A DNA stretch of 64,000 nt from Mycolicibacterium tokaiense (GCF_010725885.1 NZ_AP022600.1:4712001-4776000); one strand, 5' to 3'; numbered from the stretch's first letter, positions 1-8,341 are shown. A program made the numbers and translations. Notes: a model not told the origin generated them from the letters alone.

Positions 1-1
1 C

Positions 2-889
2 ATGAACCTGCGTCAGTTCGAGTACGCCCTGGCTGTCGCCGAGGAGGGCTCGATGACTGCGGCAGCAGACCGGCTGCGGGTCACTCAACCGTCGCTGTCC
101 CAGCAGATCGGTGCTCTGGAAAAACACCTTGGGGTGCAACTGTTCACGCGCACGCCGGCCGGGGTGGTGGTGACGGTGGCCGGACGTGCGTTCCTCGCGG
201 AGGCGAGCATCGCCACCACGGCATCACGACGCGCCGTCACGGCGGCCCGCGCTGCAGACGGTGAACTGGCAGGCGAGCTCATCATTGCGGTCCACATGGG
301 CCTGGGCGCGCGTCAGCTTCCGCAGGCGCTGGGGGAGTTGCGCCTCCACCACCCGGCCCTGCAGGTGACCATGCACGAAGAGCCCGATCCCGCGCACATG
401 GAACGACTGCTGCGCCAGGGCGCTCTCGACATGGTGCTGGTTCACCGAGTTCCCCCGGCCTGCAACGGTTTCGACGTCCACCGGTTGGGAGAAGAAGCCT
501 ACGTCGCACTGTTGCCGAAGGGGCACCCGCTGCTGAAGAGCGGCTTGGCGCTGCGCCTGCAGGACCTCGTGTCGCAGGGTTGGATCAGGTTCCGGCACTC
601 CAGCCTGCTCGACGAGTACCTGGCCCGTCTGCTCGCCGACGCCAACCTGAGCCCCCAGACCGTGGCCCGGGCATCGCAGATTTCCACGGCGGTACAACTG
701 GTGGCACACGGCCTGGGCGTCACGGTGGTGCCGGCCTCGGCGGTGCCGGACGGCTTCGAGGAGTTGGTCTGCCCTCTGGCGCCTGCACTCGCCGAACCCG
801 TGCTCGTGTGCGTGCGGCGCAATGCCGGCTCGGCGGAGCACGCCCTGCTCCGTCACCTGCAACAGCAGAACTGGTGCGGCGGCGCCTGA
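2..889 (+). CDS. LysR-family transcriptional regulator
   Basis: A 295-residue protein of normal LysR length. The N-terminal winged helix-turn-helix spans about residues 1-60 (MNLRQFEYALAVAEEG, then RVTQPSLSQQIGALEKHLG), and a periplasmic-binding-protein-like effector domain covers about 90-290. The start ATG is the second base of the window, so its promoter and any divergent target lie outside. The next gene runs convergently 20 bases downstream, so no target is visible. Family and role as a DNA-binding activator or repressor are clear; the inducer is unknown. Confidence 0.93.
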   Translation: MNLRQFEYALAVAEEGSMTAAADRLRVTQPSLSQQIGALEKHLGVQLFTRTPAGVVVTVAGRAFLAEASIATTASRRAVTAARAADGELAGELIIAVHMGLGARQLPQALGELRLHHPALQVTMHEEPDPAHMERLLRQGALDMVLVHRVPPACNGFDVHRLGEEAYVALLPKGHPLLKSGLALRLQDLVSQGWIRFRHSSLLDEYLARLLADANLSPQTVARASQISTAVQLVAHGLGVTVVPASAVPDGFEELVCPLAPALAEPVLVCVRRNAGSAEHALLRHLQQQNWCGGA

Positions 890-909
890 TACGCGCCGCC
901 GCAACGTGT

Positions 910-1464
910 TCACCTGCGGGCCAACGCGCTGCCCACCCCCGCGAGCATCTGGGTGGGCCGCTGTTGTTCACCCTGCTGGGCGCTGAGGATCAGGATTGCG
1001 CCGGTGAGCAGCGGCAACACGCCCTGTAGGTAGCGCAGTTGACGTTGTGCCGCGGCGACATCGTCCGGTGTGCCCGGGGCGGGCTCGGTGGCTCCTTCAA
1101 TCGGATGTCCCTCGCCCTGAGCGGCTTTCGCGCCGAGCACCCCACTGGCCACGGTGGCACCCAGGGCTGCGCCGGTCACCGCGATCTTGGTGACGGTATT
1201 GGAGGTGACGCCGGCCTGGTTCTTGGCTCTGCCGCGGTTGGCGTAGAGAAGCCCGGCACCGCCGATGAGGTGTGCGCCGATGGCGGCAGCGCTGACGGGC
1301 GCCCACTTTCCCCAGCCCACCGCGGCCACTTTGGCGCGGTCGCGGGGGTCACGCACGGATGCGGCCGCGCCGTTGACGCCGACAGCCCCCATAAGAGATC
1401 CGCCGAACCACGCCGCCGCGCCGAGGTCGTGTAGCGAACGGACGACTGTATTGCGTGATGCCAT
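910..1464 (-). CDS. Conserved actinobacterial membrane protein, unknown function
   Basis: A 184-residue protein starting MASRNTVVRSLHDLGAAAWF. I chose this start because AAAGGA lies six bases upstream; the frame stays open for 25 more codons without a good ribosome site. It has hydrophobic segments at about residues 14-35, 50-70, 90-112 and 155-170, with small, Ala/Gly-rich helices, so it is probably an integral membrane protein. Such proteins occur in mycobacteria as unnamed conserved proteins; I do not recognise a characterised family. It stands alone between a LysR and a TetR gene. Confidence 0.7.
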   Translation of the reverse strand: MASRNTVVRSLHDLGAAAWFGGSLMGAVGVNGAAASVRDPRDRAKVAAVGWGKWAPVSAAAIGAHLIGGAGLLYANRGRAKNQAGVTSNTVTKIAVTGAALGATVASGVLGAKAAQGEGHPIEGATEPAPGTPDDVAAAQRQLRYLQGVLPLLTGAILILSAQQGEQQRPTQMLAGVGSALARR

Positions 1465-1575
1465 CTGAATCCTTTGATCGAGGGCAACAGGTGTCCGAGA
1501 TGAATCACCATGTGCGCTGCCCATCGAGGGATACACCACCGCGGGGGTACTAAACGTGTCCGGCGAGAGTCCTGA

Positions 1576-2103
1576 TTACTCGAGCAGCCGAGCGAGCAGA
1601 CTCGCGGCGGTCCCGCCGTCGGCGTCACCCAATGCGGGCAGTTCCAGAAAATGCCGCGCGATGGTGATGCCGAGAATGCTGGAGACGACGAGTGCGGCGC
1701 GCACGTGCGCGTCGGGTTGCTCCGATGACCGGGCGAGCACGTCGGCACGTTCGGTCAGGTAGTCGCGCATCACTGCGGCGGCTTCCGGTGAGGTGAGCAT
1801 GGAGCGCATGAGCGCGCGCGTTGATGCCGGGAGTTCGCGCAGACGCAGGTCGAGTACTTCGGTCAGATGAGTCTGCACATCTCCGGCTCCGAGCTCATCG
1901 GCAGGGCGGACCGCGAGCTTGAAGAGGGCGTCCTTGGAGCCGTAGTGCTGCAGCACCAGTGAGGGGTCGACCCCCGCGCGCTGCGCGATTCCCCTGATCG
2001 TCGCGCCGTCCATCCCGCGGTCGCCGAACTCGTGCTGAGCCGCATCGAGGATCTTCGCGGCGGTGGCCGCGCGGCGCTCGGCGCGGGTGCGTGCTGGCGT
2101 CAT
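1576..2103 (-). CDS. TetR-family transcriptional regulator
   Basis: A 175-residue TetR-type repressor. The DNA-binding domain is at residues 12-58 (KILDAAQHEFGDRGMDGATI, then VDPSLVLQHYGSKDALF); the rest is a helical ligand-binding and dimerisation domain. It is divergently transcribed from an SDR gene, and the 77-base spacer holds inverted repeats that fit an operator. Autorepression plus control of the SDR is the usual arrangement for such pairs and is my inference. The ligand is unknown. Confidence 0.9.
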   Translation of the reverse strand: MTPARTRAERRAATAAKILDAAQHEFGDRGMDGATIRGIAQRAGVDPSLVLQHYGSKDALFKLAVRPADELGAGDVQTHLTEVLDLRLRELPASTRALMRSMLTSPEAAAVMRDYLTERADVLARSSEQPDAHVRAALVVSSILGITIARHFLELPALGDADGGTAASLLARLLE

Positions 2104-2105
2104 CG

Positions 2106-2163
2106 GTTCACTCTACGACTGCTGAGCGAGTGGTAACGTTGACTCAACAAACGATGAGTGAAC
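2106..2163. promoter_or_regulatory. Inverted repeats in TetR/SDR divergent promoter
   Basis: GTTCACTC at 2106-2113 is mirrored exactly by GAGTGAAC at 2156-2163. Between them lies GTTGACTCAAC at 2138-2148, a palindrome around a central C that includes a TTGAC -35-like element. The pair brackets the promoter region of both the TetR gene (start 2103) and the SDR gene (start 2181). It is a good candidate for the TetR operator. Confidence 0.5.
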
Positions 2164-2180
2164 GAGGCGTGGGAGTACAC

Positions 2181-2900
2181 ATGGCCGAGCAGAACACGGC
2201 GTCCACCACCCACCGGTCGGTGCTGGTCATCGGAGCGTCGCGGGGACTGGGCAAGGCGATCGTCGAGCAGTACGTCGCGCGCGGCGCCCACGTGGTCGCG
2301 ACGGTGCGTGGCACGGAGCCGACACCGTTGCACGCATTCGCGCGGCGACGTCCTGACCGGGTGATGATCGAGCATGTCGACATCGACGACGAGTCTGAGT
2401 TGGAGGCGTTGGCCGGCAGGCTCGCAGGCCGCGTGTTCGACCTGTTGTACGTCGTCGCCGGCGTGTCGCTGGCTCCGCGGAGTCAGATCGCCGCCGAGAT
2501 CGCCACCGACGCGTTCGAGCGCATGATGGTGACGAACGTCCTGAGCGTCATGCGCACCGTCGAACGGCTGCAGGATGTCGTCGACGCCACCGGCACGATC
2601 GCAGTCATGTCCTCGGGGCAGGGGAGTATCGGCAACAACACCAACGGTGGCTTCGAGGTCTATCGCGCATCGAAAGCGGCGCTGAACCAGCTGATGCGCA
2701 GTTATGCCTCACGTCACGCCGGCGAGGGTCGAGCGTTGTTGCTCATGGCCCCGGGCTGGGTGAAGACGGACATGGGCGGCCAGGGCGCCGCACTCGAGGT
2801 CGCGGACAGCATTCCGCCGCTGGTCGACACGGTGGACGGGCAGCGGGGCATCCCTGGTCTTCGTTACCTCGATCGTTTCGGGGCGGCGGTCCCGTGGTGA
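2181..2900 (+). CDS. Short-chain dehydrogenase/reductase
   Basis: A 239-residue classical-type SDR. The Rossmann nucleotide motif GASRGLG is near residue 18, and the catalytic YRASK tetrad segment is present (about residue 158). The start is placed at MAEQNTAS because GGGAG lies five bases upstream; longer in-frame starts at 2154 and 2091 would run through the promoter repeats. It probably reduces or oxidises a small carbonyl or alcohol with NAD(P)(H); the substrate is unknown. It is divergent from a TetR gene and followed with slight overlap by an alpha/beta hydrolase gene, suggesting a two-gene operon. Confidence 0.9.
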   Translation: MAEQNTASTTHRSVLVIGASRGLGKAIVEQYVARGAHVVATVRGTEPTPLHAFARRRPDRVMIEHVDIDDESELEALAGRLAGRVFDLLYVVAGVSLAPRSQIAAEIATDAFERMMVTNVLSVMRTVERLQDVVDATGTIAVMSSGQGSIGNNTNGGFEVYRASKAALNQLMRSYASRHAGEGRALLLMAPGWVKTDMGGQGAALEVADSIPPLVDTVDGQRGIPGLRYLDRFGAAVPW

Positions 2901-3868
2901 ATCGGGCTCCCGGGCGGTGCCATGATGTCCCGGTGACCGAAGAGGCTTCTGGAATGGCGCCGGGCCCGGCGGGCACCATCGGGCCGCTCGACGTGGCCGG
3001 CTCCGGTGTGTTGCCGCCGGTCGAGCCGCGGGTTCGCAAGGCGTTCCGGTGGCTGGAACGGGTGGCGCCCTGGGTGGGGTCCCGATGGGCGGTCGAGCTG
3101 TGGTGCACCCCGCCGGTGCTGGAGTCTGCTCTGCGCATGCCGCCCGGCATCGGTCCGGGTGAGCCCGTCGAGGCCTACTGGGACGGGCACCGGGTGGTCG
3201 GGGAGCAGTGGGGCGACGGACCGCCGGTGTATCTGGTGCACGGCTGGGGTGGGCAGCGGGCGCACCTGGCGGTGTTCGTCAAGCCGCTGGTGGAGGCGGG
3301 CTACCGGGCCATCGCGTTCGATCTGCCCAGCCACAACGCCTCCGACCCTGGTGCTCTGGCGCCCGGTCGCACCACGGCGACCGAGTGCGCGGACGCCATC
3401 GCAGCGATGATCCGGACCCACGGCGCCGCCCACGCGGTGGTGGCGCACTCCTTGGGGGCGAATGCGACCGCACTGGCAGCAGCCGGGGGAGCGCCCGTCG
3501 GGCGGCTGGTGTTCTTGGCGCCCATGGGCGATTTCCCTTTGTACTTGGACCTTTTCGCCGCGCGCCATGATTTCGGCCGTCGGATCCGTGCCGGCCTGCA
3601 GCGCCGCCTGGAGAAACGCATCGGCATGCAGCTGCACGAGACCAACATGTCGCACATCGGGCGCAAGGCGGATTACCCGCCGTTGCTGCTCATTCATGAC
3701 CCCGATGACCCGGACAGCCCGTATGCCGCCACGGCTCGGCTGTCGACCTTGTGGACCGGTGCCCAACTGGTGACCACCCGCGGTCTCGGCCGACTCGCCC
3801 ATTACCGGATCCTGCGCCACCGCCCGGCGATCAACGCCGGGATGGAGTTCATCCGTACGCCCAGCTAG
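2894..3868 (+). CDS. Alpha/beta hydrolase
   Basis: A 324-residue serine hydrolase-fold protein. The oxyanion-loop motif LVHGWGGQ is near residue 115, the nucleophile elbow AHSLGA near 182, an acidic turn HDPDDPDS near 270 and a late histidine (LGRLAHYRIL) near 305. The GTG at 2894 overlaps the stop of the SDR gene; a second in-frame GTG at 2933 is also possible. A 100-residue N-terminal extension precedes the core. Coupling to the SDR suggests a shared catabolic or detoxification pathway under the TetR repressor. Confidence 0.85.
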   Translation: MVNRAPGRCHDVPVTEEASGMAPGPAGTIGPLDVAGSGVLPPVEPRVRKAFRWLERVAPWVGSRWAVELWCTPPVLESALRMPPGIGPGEPVEAYWDGHRVVGEQWGDGPPVYLVHGWGGQRAHLAVFVKPLVEAGYRAIAFDLPSHNASDPGALAPGRTTATECADAIAAMIRTHGAAHAVVAHSLGANATALAAAGGAPVGRLVFLAPMGDFPLYLDLFAARHDFGRRIRAGLQRRLEKRIGMQLHETNMSHIGRKADYPPLLLIHDPDDPDSPYAATARLSTLWTGAQLVTTRGLGRLAHYRILRHRPAINAGMEFIRTPS

Positions 3869-3903
3869 CGCCCAGGGTCGGCGGCAAAGCGCTGCAATGG
3901 GAT

Positions 3904-4617
3904 TCAGGAGTTGGTCAGCGCGGCACCCATCGGGCGTTCGGAGACCGGCTTGGCGAGTTGCAGGCGGGCCGCCCTGGTGGTCTCGTCGCCCAGCACCTCG
4001 TCCTGACCGGCTTCGATCCCGTCGAGGGCCTGCGCGACGATATCGGCCGGGCTGGACTTGGGCAGGTCGGTGAAGCTGGCCATGTCGGTGTCTACCAATC
4101 CGAAGTAGACGCCGACAACCTGCACGCCGCGAGGGGCGAGCTCCATGCGCATCGCATCCGTGGCGTTGGCGATCGCGGCCTTGGAGACACCGTAACTCGC
4201 GCCCAGAGGCACCCATGCGAGCACCGATGCGACGTTGACGATGGCGCCCGACCGCGCGGCGATCCGGTCGGCGAAGGCCGAGGCGAGGGCCAGCGGGCCG
4301 AAGAGGTTGGTCTCCAACTCGGTGCGCAGATTCGTGGTGTCCGCGTCGAGCACCGACGTGGCCCGCGAGATACCGGCGTTGTTGATCAGCACGCTCACGT
4401 CGCTGGCTTTCTGGCTGGCCGCGGCCACCGAGCGCGGATCCGTCACGTCCAGTTGCAGCGCGACCACCCGCGGATCGGTGGTGTCGATCGACTCGGGTTT
4501 GCGCGCCGCTGCGTACACCTTGGCCACCTTGCGATCGAGCAACTGATCGATGTATTCGCTTCCCATGCCGCGATTTGCGCCCGTCACGAGCACGGTCTGG
4601 CCGGCCAACGTCGTCAT
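3904..4617 (-). CDS. Short-chain dehydrogenase/reductase
   Basis: A 237-residue SDR with cofactor motif VTGANRGMG at about residue 10, NNAG near 88 and the catalytic YGVSK near 147. The sequence fits the small NAD(P)-dependent group. The GAAGA-type ribosome site lies just before the ATG. A near-perfect 17-base inverted repeat sits in its promoter, and a TetR gene lies immediately upstream in the same direction, so it is probably the repressed target. Substrate unknown. Confidence 0.92.
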   Translation of the reverse strand: MTTLAGQTVLVTGANRGMGSEYIDQLLDRKVAKVYAAARKPESIDTTDPRVVALQLDVTDPRSVAAASQKASDVSVLINNAGISRATSVLDADTTNLRTELETNLFGPLALASAFADRIAARSGAIVNVASVLAWVPLGASYGVSKAAIANATDAMRMELAPRGVQVVGVYFGLVDTDMASFTDLPKSSPADIVAQALDGIEAGQDEVLGDETTRAARLQLAKPVSERPMGAALTNS

Positions 4618-4638
4618 GTCTTCTCCTGTAGCAATGTA

Positions 4639-4679
4639 AACTAATCGGTGTACTTGCGCTCAAAGTACACCGATCAGTT
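4639..4679. promoter_or_regulatory. TetR-type operator upstream of SDR
   Basis: AACTAATCGGTGTACTT (4639-4655) and its reverse complement with one mismatch (4663-4679) flank a seven-base spacer. The inner 12 bases are perfect. It lies 22 bases before the SDR start codon and 17 bases after the stop of the TetR gene. Position and symmetry are typical of a TetR operator. Confidence 0.75.
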
Positions 4680-4696
4680 CACTGCGGCAAGGCGTG

Positions 4697-5284
4697 TCAC
4701 CCCGGGTCGGTGATCGCCGCGTCGATGAGGGTTTCGGCGGCCTTGCGGGCGTGCGTCCACGCAGTTCGGTCATTCAGGGAGGTCGACAGGGCGGCGGCAC
4801 CCTCGTAGAGCACGCCGAGCTGGTTGCCCAGCATTCTCGGATTGGCTGCCCCCGCTGCCTTCGACAGTCGGATCAGGCCATTGATATAGGAGCGCTTCTG
4901 CTCGTGGACGATCTCCTGCACCTCGGGCATGTCGCCGGCAGCCTCTACGGCAGCGTTGTGGAAGGGGCAGCCGCGCATCCGGGCGCCCGCCGGTGGGGTG
5001 GCGAACAGGCTCAGCAGTATCTTGCGCGCGTCACCGGCCTCCGGGTCAGGGCGCACCGGCTCGCCGATGAGTCCGCTGACGGCGCGCAGATACTCCTGCA
5101 CTACCGCGGTTTTACTCGGGAAGTGTTGATACAGCGTCCGTTTGGACACCGACGCCTCTGCGGCCAGTTGCTCGACACCGGTTGCGTTGATGCCTTCGTG
5201 ATAAAACAGATCGGCCGCGGCATCCAGGATTCGCTGGCGTGCGCCGCGCCCCCCGGAGCCGGCGGTGGTGCTGTCGCGCTGCAT
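4697..5284 (-). CDS. TetR-family transcriptional regulator
   Basis: A 195-residue TetR protein. The HTH is at about residues 15-60, with ILDAAADLFYHEGINATGV followed by SVSKRTLYQHFPSK. The start ATG at 5284 has GAGG eight bases upstream; an ATG two codons earlier (5290) is too close to that site. The C-terminal domain (RGCPFHNAAVEA, then a long helical part) resembles repressors of SDR and redox genes. It precedes the SDR gene, whose promoter holds a strong palindrome, and follows an aldo/keto reductase gene in the same direction. Confidence 0.9.
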   Translation of the reverse strand: MQRDSTTAGSGGRGARQRILDAAADLFYHEGINATGVEQLAAEASVSKRTLYQHFPSKTAVVQEYLRAVSGLIGEPVRPDPEAGDARKILLSLFATPPAGARMRGCPFHNAAVEAAGDMPEVQEIVHEQKRSYINGLIRLSKAAGAANPRMLGNQLGVLYEGAAALSTSLNDRTAWTHARKAAETLIDAAITDPG

Positions 5285-5319
5285 GGCCATCACCTCAGGA
5301 TACCGATGGGTGTACCGCC

Positions 5320-6297
5320 TCAGCTCCAGCTGCGGGCCGAGCGCGCCGTCCAGTACTCCTGCGGATCCTCGCCCGCGCTGACCAGCTCGGCCAGCACGCC
5401 GGTCGGTAGTGGTGTGCGTGCTCCTTGGATGTGCGACTCGATCTGAGCCACCGTGACGGCGCCGGATAACACGCGTGCTGCCCACGGCTGGTGTACCGCG
5501 GCGGCGATCGCCAGCTGGTCGAGTCCGATCTGCAGCTCTGCGGCGATGTGTGCGGCTCGTTGCACTGCGGGGGAGAGGTCGGATGTCCCGGGTACCAGCC
5601 GCCCGTTGGCGAAGCATTCCTTGATGACCACCGCCAGGCCTGCGGCGTGTGCCTCTGAGAGCGCCTCTTGCGCAGAGGTTTCCAGGAGATTCCACGTCGA
5701 CTGGACCGAGGCGAACAGCGGTGCGCCGCCGACCTCGAGGCCGAGGGCAGCTCGGATGACCGTCGCCTGCGACGGTCCCGAGGTGGAGAGCCCGACCCGA
5801 ACACCCCGGTCCCGCAGAGTGGCCAGCATCTGCTGCAGCCGGGGGTTACCGAGGACGGGACTGTCGGGGGTCACCGAATGAACCTGATAGAGACTCAGCC
5901 GGGGCCCCAGCAGCGCCGTGGTCTCGGCCAGCTGGGTCTCGAAAGCGGCGGGCGTGTGATCCTTGATCTCGTGCTCGCCGGCATCAACGCGCCAGTCGCC
6001 GACGTAGCGGTAACCCCATTTGGATGCGACGACGACGTCACCGACGTCGGGTCGTGCCCGCAACCAGTCAGCCAGGAATTCCTCGGCGCGGCCGTACGAC
6101 CGCGCGGTGTCGACGTAGCGAATTCCCTTCTGATACGCGGTATCGAGGACATCGAAGGTTCGCTGTCGCAAGGCGGTCACCGATCGATCCGGGCCGATGT
6201 CGCTGCCGCGACTGCTCGTCAGGTACGCGGGTCTGCCCAATGCAGCGAGGCCGAGGCCCACCCGGGTGTCGGCGTCGCCGGTGATCTGTCTGGTCAT
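5320..6297 (-). CDS. Aldo/keto reductase
   Basis: A 325-residue NADPH-dependent TIM-barrel oxidoreductase. The active-site segment DTARSYGRAEEFL holds the Asp and Tyr of the tetrad, ASKWGY supplies the Lys, and YQVHSV supplies the His. It resembles the L-galactose or D-threo-aldose 1-dehydrogenase branch. The start at 6297 is favoured by GAGGAG four to five bases upstream; an ATG 24 bases earlier has no such site. It is 30-odd bases from the TetR gene downstream and may share its transcript. Substrate not determinable. Confidence 0.9.
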   Translation of the reverse strand: MTRQITGDADTRVGLGLAALGRPAYLTSSRGSDIGPDRSVTALRQRTFDVLDTAYQKGIRYVDTARSYGRAEEFLADWLRARPDVGDVVVASKWGYRYVGDWRVDAGEHEIKDHTPAAFETQLAETTALLGPRLSLYQVHSVTPDSPVLGNPRLQQMLATLRDRGVRVGLSTSGPSQATVIRAALGLEVGGAPLFASVQSTWNLLETSAQEALSEAHAAGLAVVIKECFANGRLVPGTSDLSPAVQRAAHIAAELQIGLDQLAIAAAVHQPWAARVLSGAVTVAQIESHIQGARTPLPTGVLAELVSAGEDPQEYWTARSARSWS

Positions 6298-6331
6298 CGT
6301 GCTCCTCGCTTCTGACGTCATGACGCTTAGT

Positions 6332-6528
6332 GGCGCGTGTAGGTATCCAGGACCCCGGTCCGTGCGGCATCGCGAAGTCGGGAACGATCACCGGGGTCTG
6401 CGTGGAGCGCCACACCGTGGCCAGATCGCGGCCTTCCTTCTCGGATGCCGCGTCCAGCGGTGCCAATTTCTCGCCGTACCGGTTGTTCGAGCGGTTCGCA
6501 CCATTGCGTTGCCTCAAGCCGTGACTGG
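6332..6528 (-). pseudogene. Remnant of F420-type LLM oxidoreductase (C-terminal part)
   Basis: Translated in pieces, this stretch matches the C-terminal part of the intact luciferase-like enzyme at 34747-35664. The order is QW (HQWNQW region), then LAPLDAASEKEGRDLATVW, then VIVPDFAMPHGP, then LDTY. At least two frame changes are needed. About 55-60 codons are missing between WRSTQ and VIVPDF, and there is no N-terminal half. It is therefore a dead fragment between the aldo/keto reductase and the metallo-hydrolase. Confidence 0.75.
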
Positions 6529-6600
6529 TCCACCCCGCGAGCGTAGGTCGCCGGGCCGTCAGAGCGCTTGGAGTGGGTGACGGTGTGAGGGTCCGTGCCG

Positions 6601-7383
6601 TCAGGCGGCCAGGTCCAACCACTGACCAACCGCCAGCACGCGTGCGCGCCGACCGGCGTTCGCGGTGAATTCGCCCGCCGGGTCGCCGACCTCCACGTAG
6701 CCCGCAATCTTGTTGGGCTGCTCGGCTTCGTAGTGCATCGGCACGGCATAACGGGCATCGAGAATCTCCGCGGCCGCGGCGGCCTGCATGGGATCCATGG
6801 CAGCGGGCAGCGGGCTCGGCGGCTGCAGGTGCGGCACATCGACCACTGCTCCGTTGGCGGGCAGGAACACCGCGTCGAACGGGCTGTGTCGGCGCGCGAT
6901 ACGCCACCAGGCGCCGTGGAACATGGTGTCACCTCCGTGGAAGAGCCGCTGGCCGTCCGCCTCAACCACCCAGTTCAGCTGCGGGTCGCCCAGCCCGTCG
7001 ATCGCGGGCACCGCCGTCACGGTGAACGGCCCGAGTTCTCGGGTGGACCAGGTGTCGACCACTTCGGCAGCCAAACCGTGGTCGGCCAGTTCGTGCTCGG
7101 CCAGCAGCGTGGTGACGTTGTCGGTGTCGTCGCCGTAGCCGCGCGCCGGACGGAGCACCGGCGCTCCCGGCACAAGAACCTCGGCGAGCGCAGCAGCATC
7201 GGTGTGATCCCGGTGCAGGTGCGTGACCAGTGCGGCGCTGACCGGCCCACTCGGCGCTGTCAGGCCCAGGCCGTCTATCCAGTCCGCGAACAGCGGAGAA
7301 ATGTCCCCTACGTAGTCGATCACCAGACGTTCGCCGCCCGCTTCGATCTCCACACCTGCCCACCCGAGGCGTCGCACCCGCAT
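6601..7383 (-). CDS. MBL-fold metallo-hydrolase
   Basis: A 260-residue metallo-beta-lactamase-fold protein. The dinuclear metal motif THLHRDHTD is near residue 55, followed by FHGGDTMF near 150 and a late metal histidine in PMHYEAE. It resembles the UlaG/RomA-like group of cytoplasmic hydrolases. AAGGAAG is a good ribosome site seven bases before the ATG. It is divergent from the TetR gene at 7481, with tandem operator-like repeats between them. The hydrolysed substrate is unknown. Confidence 0.88.
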   Translation of the reverse strand: MRVRRLGWAGVEIEAGGERLVIDYVGDISPLFADWIDGLGLTAPSGPVSAALVTHLHRDHTDAAALAEVLVPGAPVLRPARGYGDDTDNVTTLLAEHELADHGLAAEVVDTWSTRELGPFTVTAVPAIDGLGDPQLNWVVEADGQRLFHGGDTMFHGAWWRIARRHSPFDAVFLPANGAVVDVPHLQPPSPLPAAMDPMQAAAAAEILDARYAVPMHYEAEQPNKIAGYVEVGDPAGEFTANAGRRARVLAVGQWLDLAA

Positions 7384-7425
7384 CGTGCACTTCCTTTCAA
7401 TCAGATTTCACCGTCGCCAAAAATT

Positions 7426-7472
7426 TAGCGTACGAACGTTCTCCAAGCAATAGCGTACATACGTTCGCTATT
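7426..7472. promoter_or_regulatory. Tandem TetR-type operators
   Basis: Two related sites: TAGCGTACGAACGTTCT at 7426-7442 and TAGCGTACATACGTTCGCTA at 7451-7470. The second extends as an interrupted palindrome AATAGCG..CGCTATT (7449-7472). They fill the gap between the MBL-fold hydrolase and its divergent TetR regulator. The spacing of 25 bases places two repressor dimers close together on one DNA face. Confidence 0.65.
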
Positions 7473-7480
7473 CTTGCCAG

Positions 7481-8083
7481 ATGTCACCACGACGTTCAGC
7501 CGCTGAGGCCCAGGCCACGCGAGGTCGAATCCTCGGCCGGGCCGCCGAGATTGCTTCCGAGGAAGGATTGGAGGGCATCACCATCGGCCGACTTGCCGAC
7601 GAGCTGGGCATGAGCAAGTCGGGTGTTCACAAACATTTCGGCTCCAAGGAGGTTCTCCAGATCTCCACGCTGGACAAGGCTTTCGTGGATTTCTGGCATC
7701 GGGTCGTGGAGCCGGCTCTTGGTGAGCCCGTGGGGCTGCGGCGACTGCGCGCGGTGTGCGCGAACTCTGTTGATTACCTCGAGACGCCGCTATTGCCGGG
7801 AGGTTGTCTGATGACGGCAGCGCTCACAGAGTTCGACGGCCGTCCCGGCCCGGTTCGCGACGCGGTGGCCGAGGTGTGGTCGCGCTGGCGCGGGCAACTG
7901 CGGGCGGACCTCGCAGCAGCGGTTGCCGGCCGCGAACTGCCTTCCGACTTCGATGTCGAGCAGGCGCTGTTCGACATCATTGCTGCCGGGCTGGGCTTGA
8001 ATGCGGCCATGCAACTCGAAGGTGACCCGGCAGCCCCGGGTCGGGCCCGCAGGGCAATCGAACGGGCGCTCGAGCAGCCCTGA
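7481..8083 (+). CDS. TetR-family transcriptional regulator
   Basis: A 200-residue TetR protein. The HTH covers residues 11-57 (GRILGRAAEIASEEGLEGIT, then GMSKSGVHKHFGSKEVL). The C-terminal half resembles the TetR_C_16/YcdC-like ligand domain (PGGCLMTAALTEFDGRPG). No Shine-Dalgarno sequence precedes the ATG, so it may be translated from a short or leaderless mRNA, which is common in mycobacteria. It is divergent from the MBL-fold hydrolase gene and probably controls it. Confidence 0.9.
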   Translation: MSPRRSAAEAQATRGRILGRAAEIASEEGLEGITIGRLADELGMSKSGVHKHFGSKEVLQISTLDKAFVDFWHRVVEPALGEPVGLRRLRAVCANSVDYLETPLLPGGCLMTAALTEFDGRPGPVRDAVAEVWSRWRGQLRADLAAAVAGRELPSDFDVEQALFDIIAAGLGLNAAMQLEGDPAAPGRARRAIERALEQP

Positions 8084-8148
8084 AGGCTGCACCGGGCAGA
8101 CGTGGGCCGGCAGCGCCCGCACAGCCAATAGACCAGCAGCACAGGTCA

Positions 8149-8164
8149 ATTCGTCACTGTGACG
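8149..8164. repeat. 16-bp palindromic repeat, copy 1
   Basis: ATTCGTCACTGTGACG contains the perfect palindrome CGTCAC-T-GTGACG. An identical 16-mer lies 161 bases downstream at 8310. It resembles a repressor operator. No intact gene starts immediately after this copy. Confidence 0.6.
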
Positions 8165-8309
8165 GTATGGCGGGTGATGGGCTTGTGCGCACGGGGGCAG
8201 GAGGGTGGCGTCGGGCGGTCGCATGTCGTCTTGGCGGGCGAGGTGACATCGGTGACCGCGCCAGGGGTCGCAGCAGATTTCCGAGTCCTATAGAGCGCGG
8301 GACCAAGCC

Positions 8310-8325
8310 ATTCGTCACTGTGACG
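8310..8325. promoter_or_regulatory. 16-bp palindromic repeat, copy 2 (operator-like)
   Basis: Identical to 8149-8164. It is followed after five bases by AGGAGG and an ATG at 8342, so it sits exactly where an autoregulatory operator of the truncated reading frame would be. Confidence 0.55.
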
Positions 8326-8341
8326 TATTGCAGGAGGAAGC

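Noticed and set aside
2864..4663. Very long open frame (599 codons) on the minus strand
   Set aside because: It runs antisense through the alpha/beta hydrolase and out of frame through an SDR, with Arg/Gly/His-rich translation typical of high-G+C shadows.
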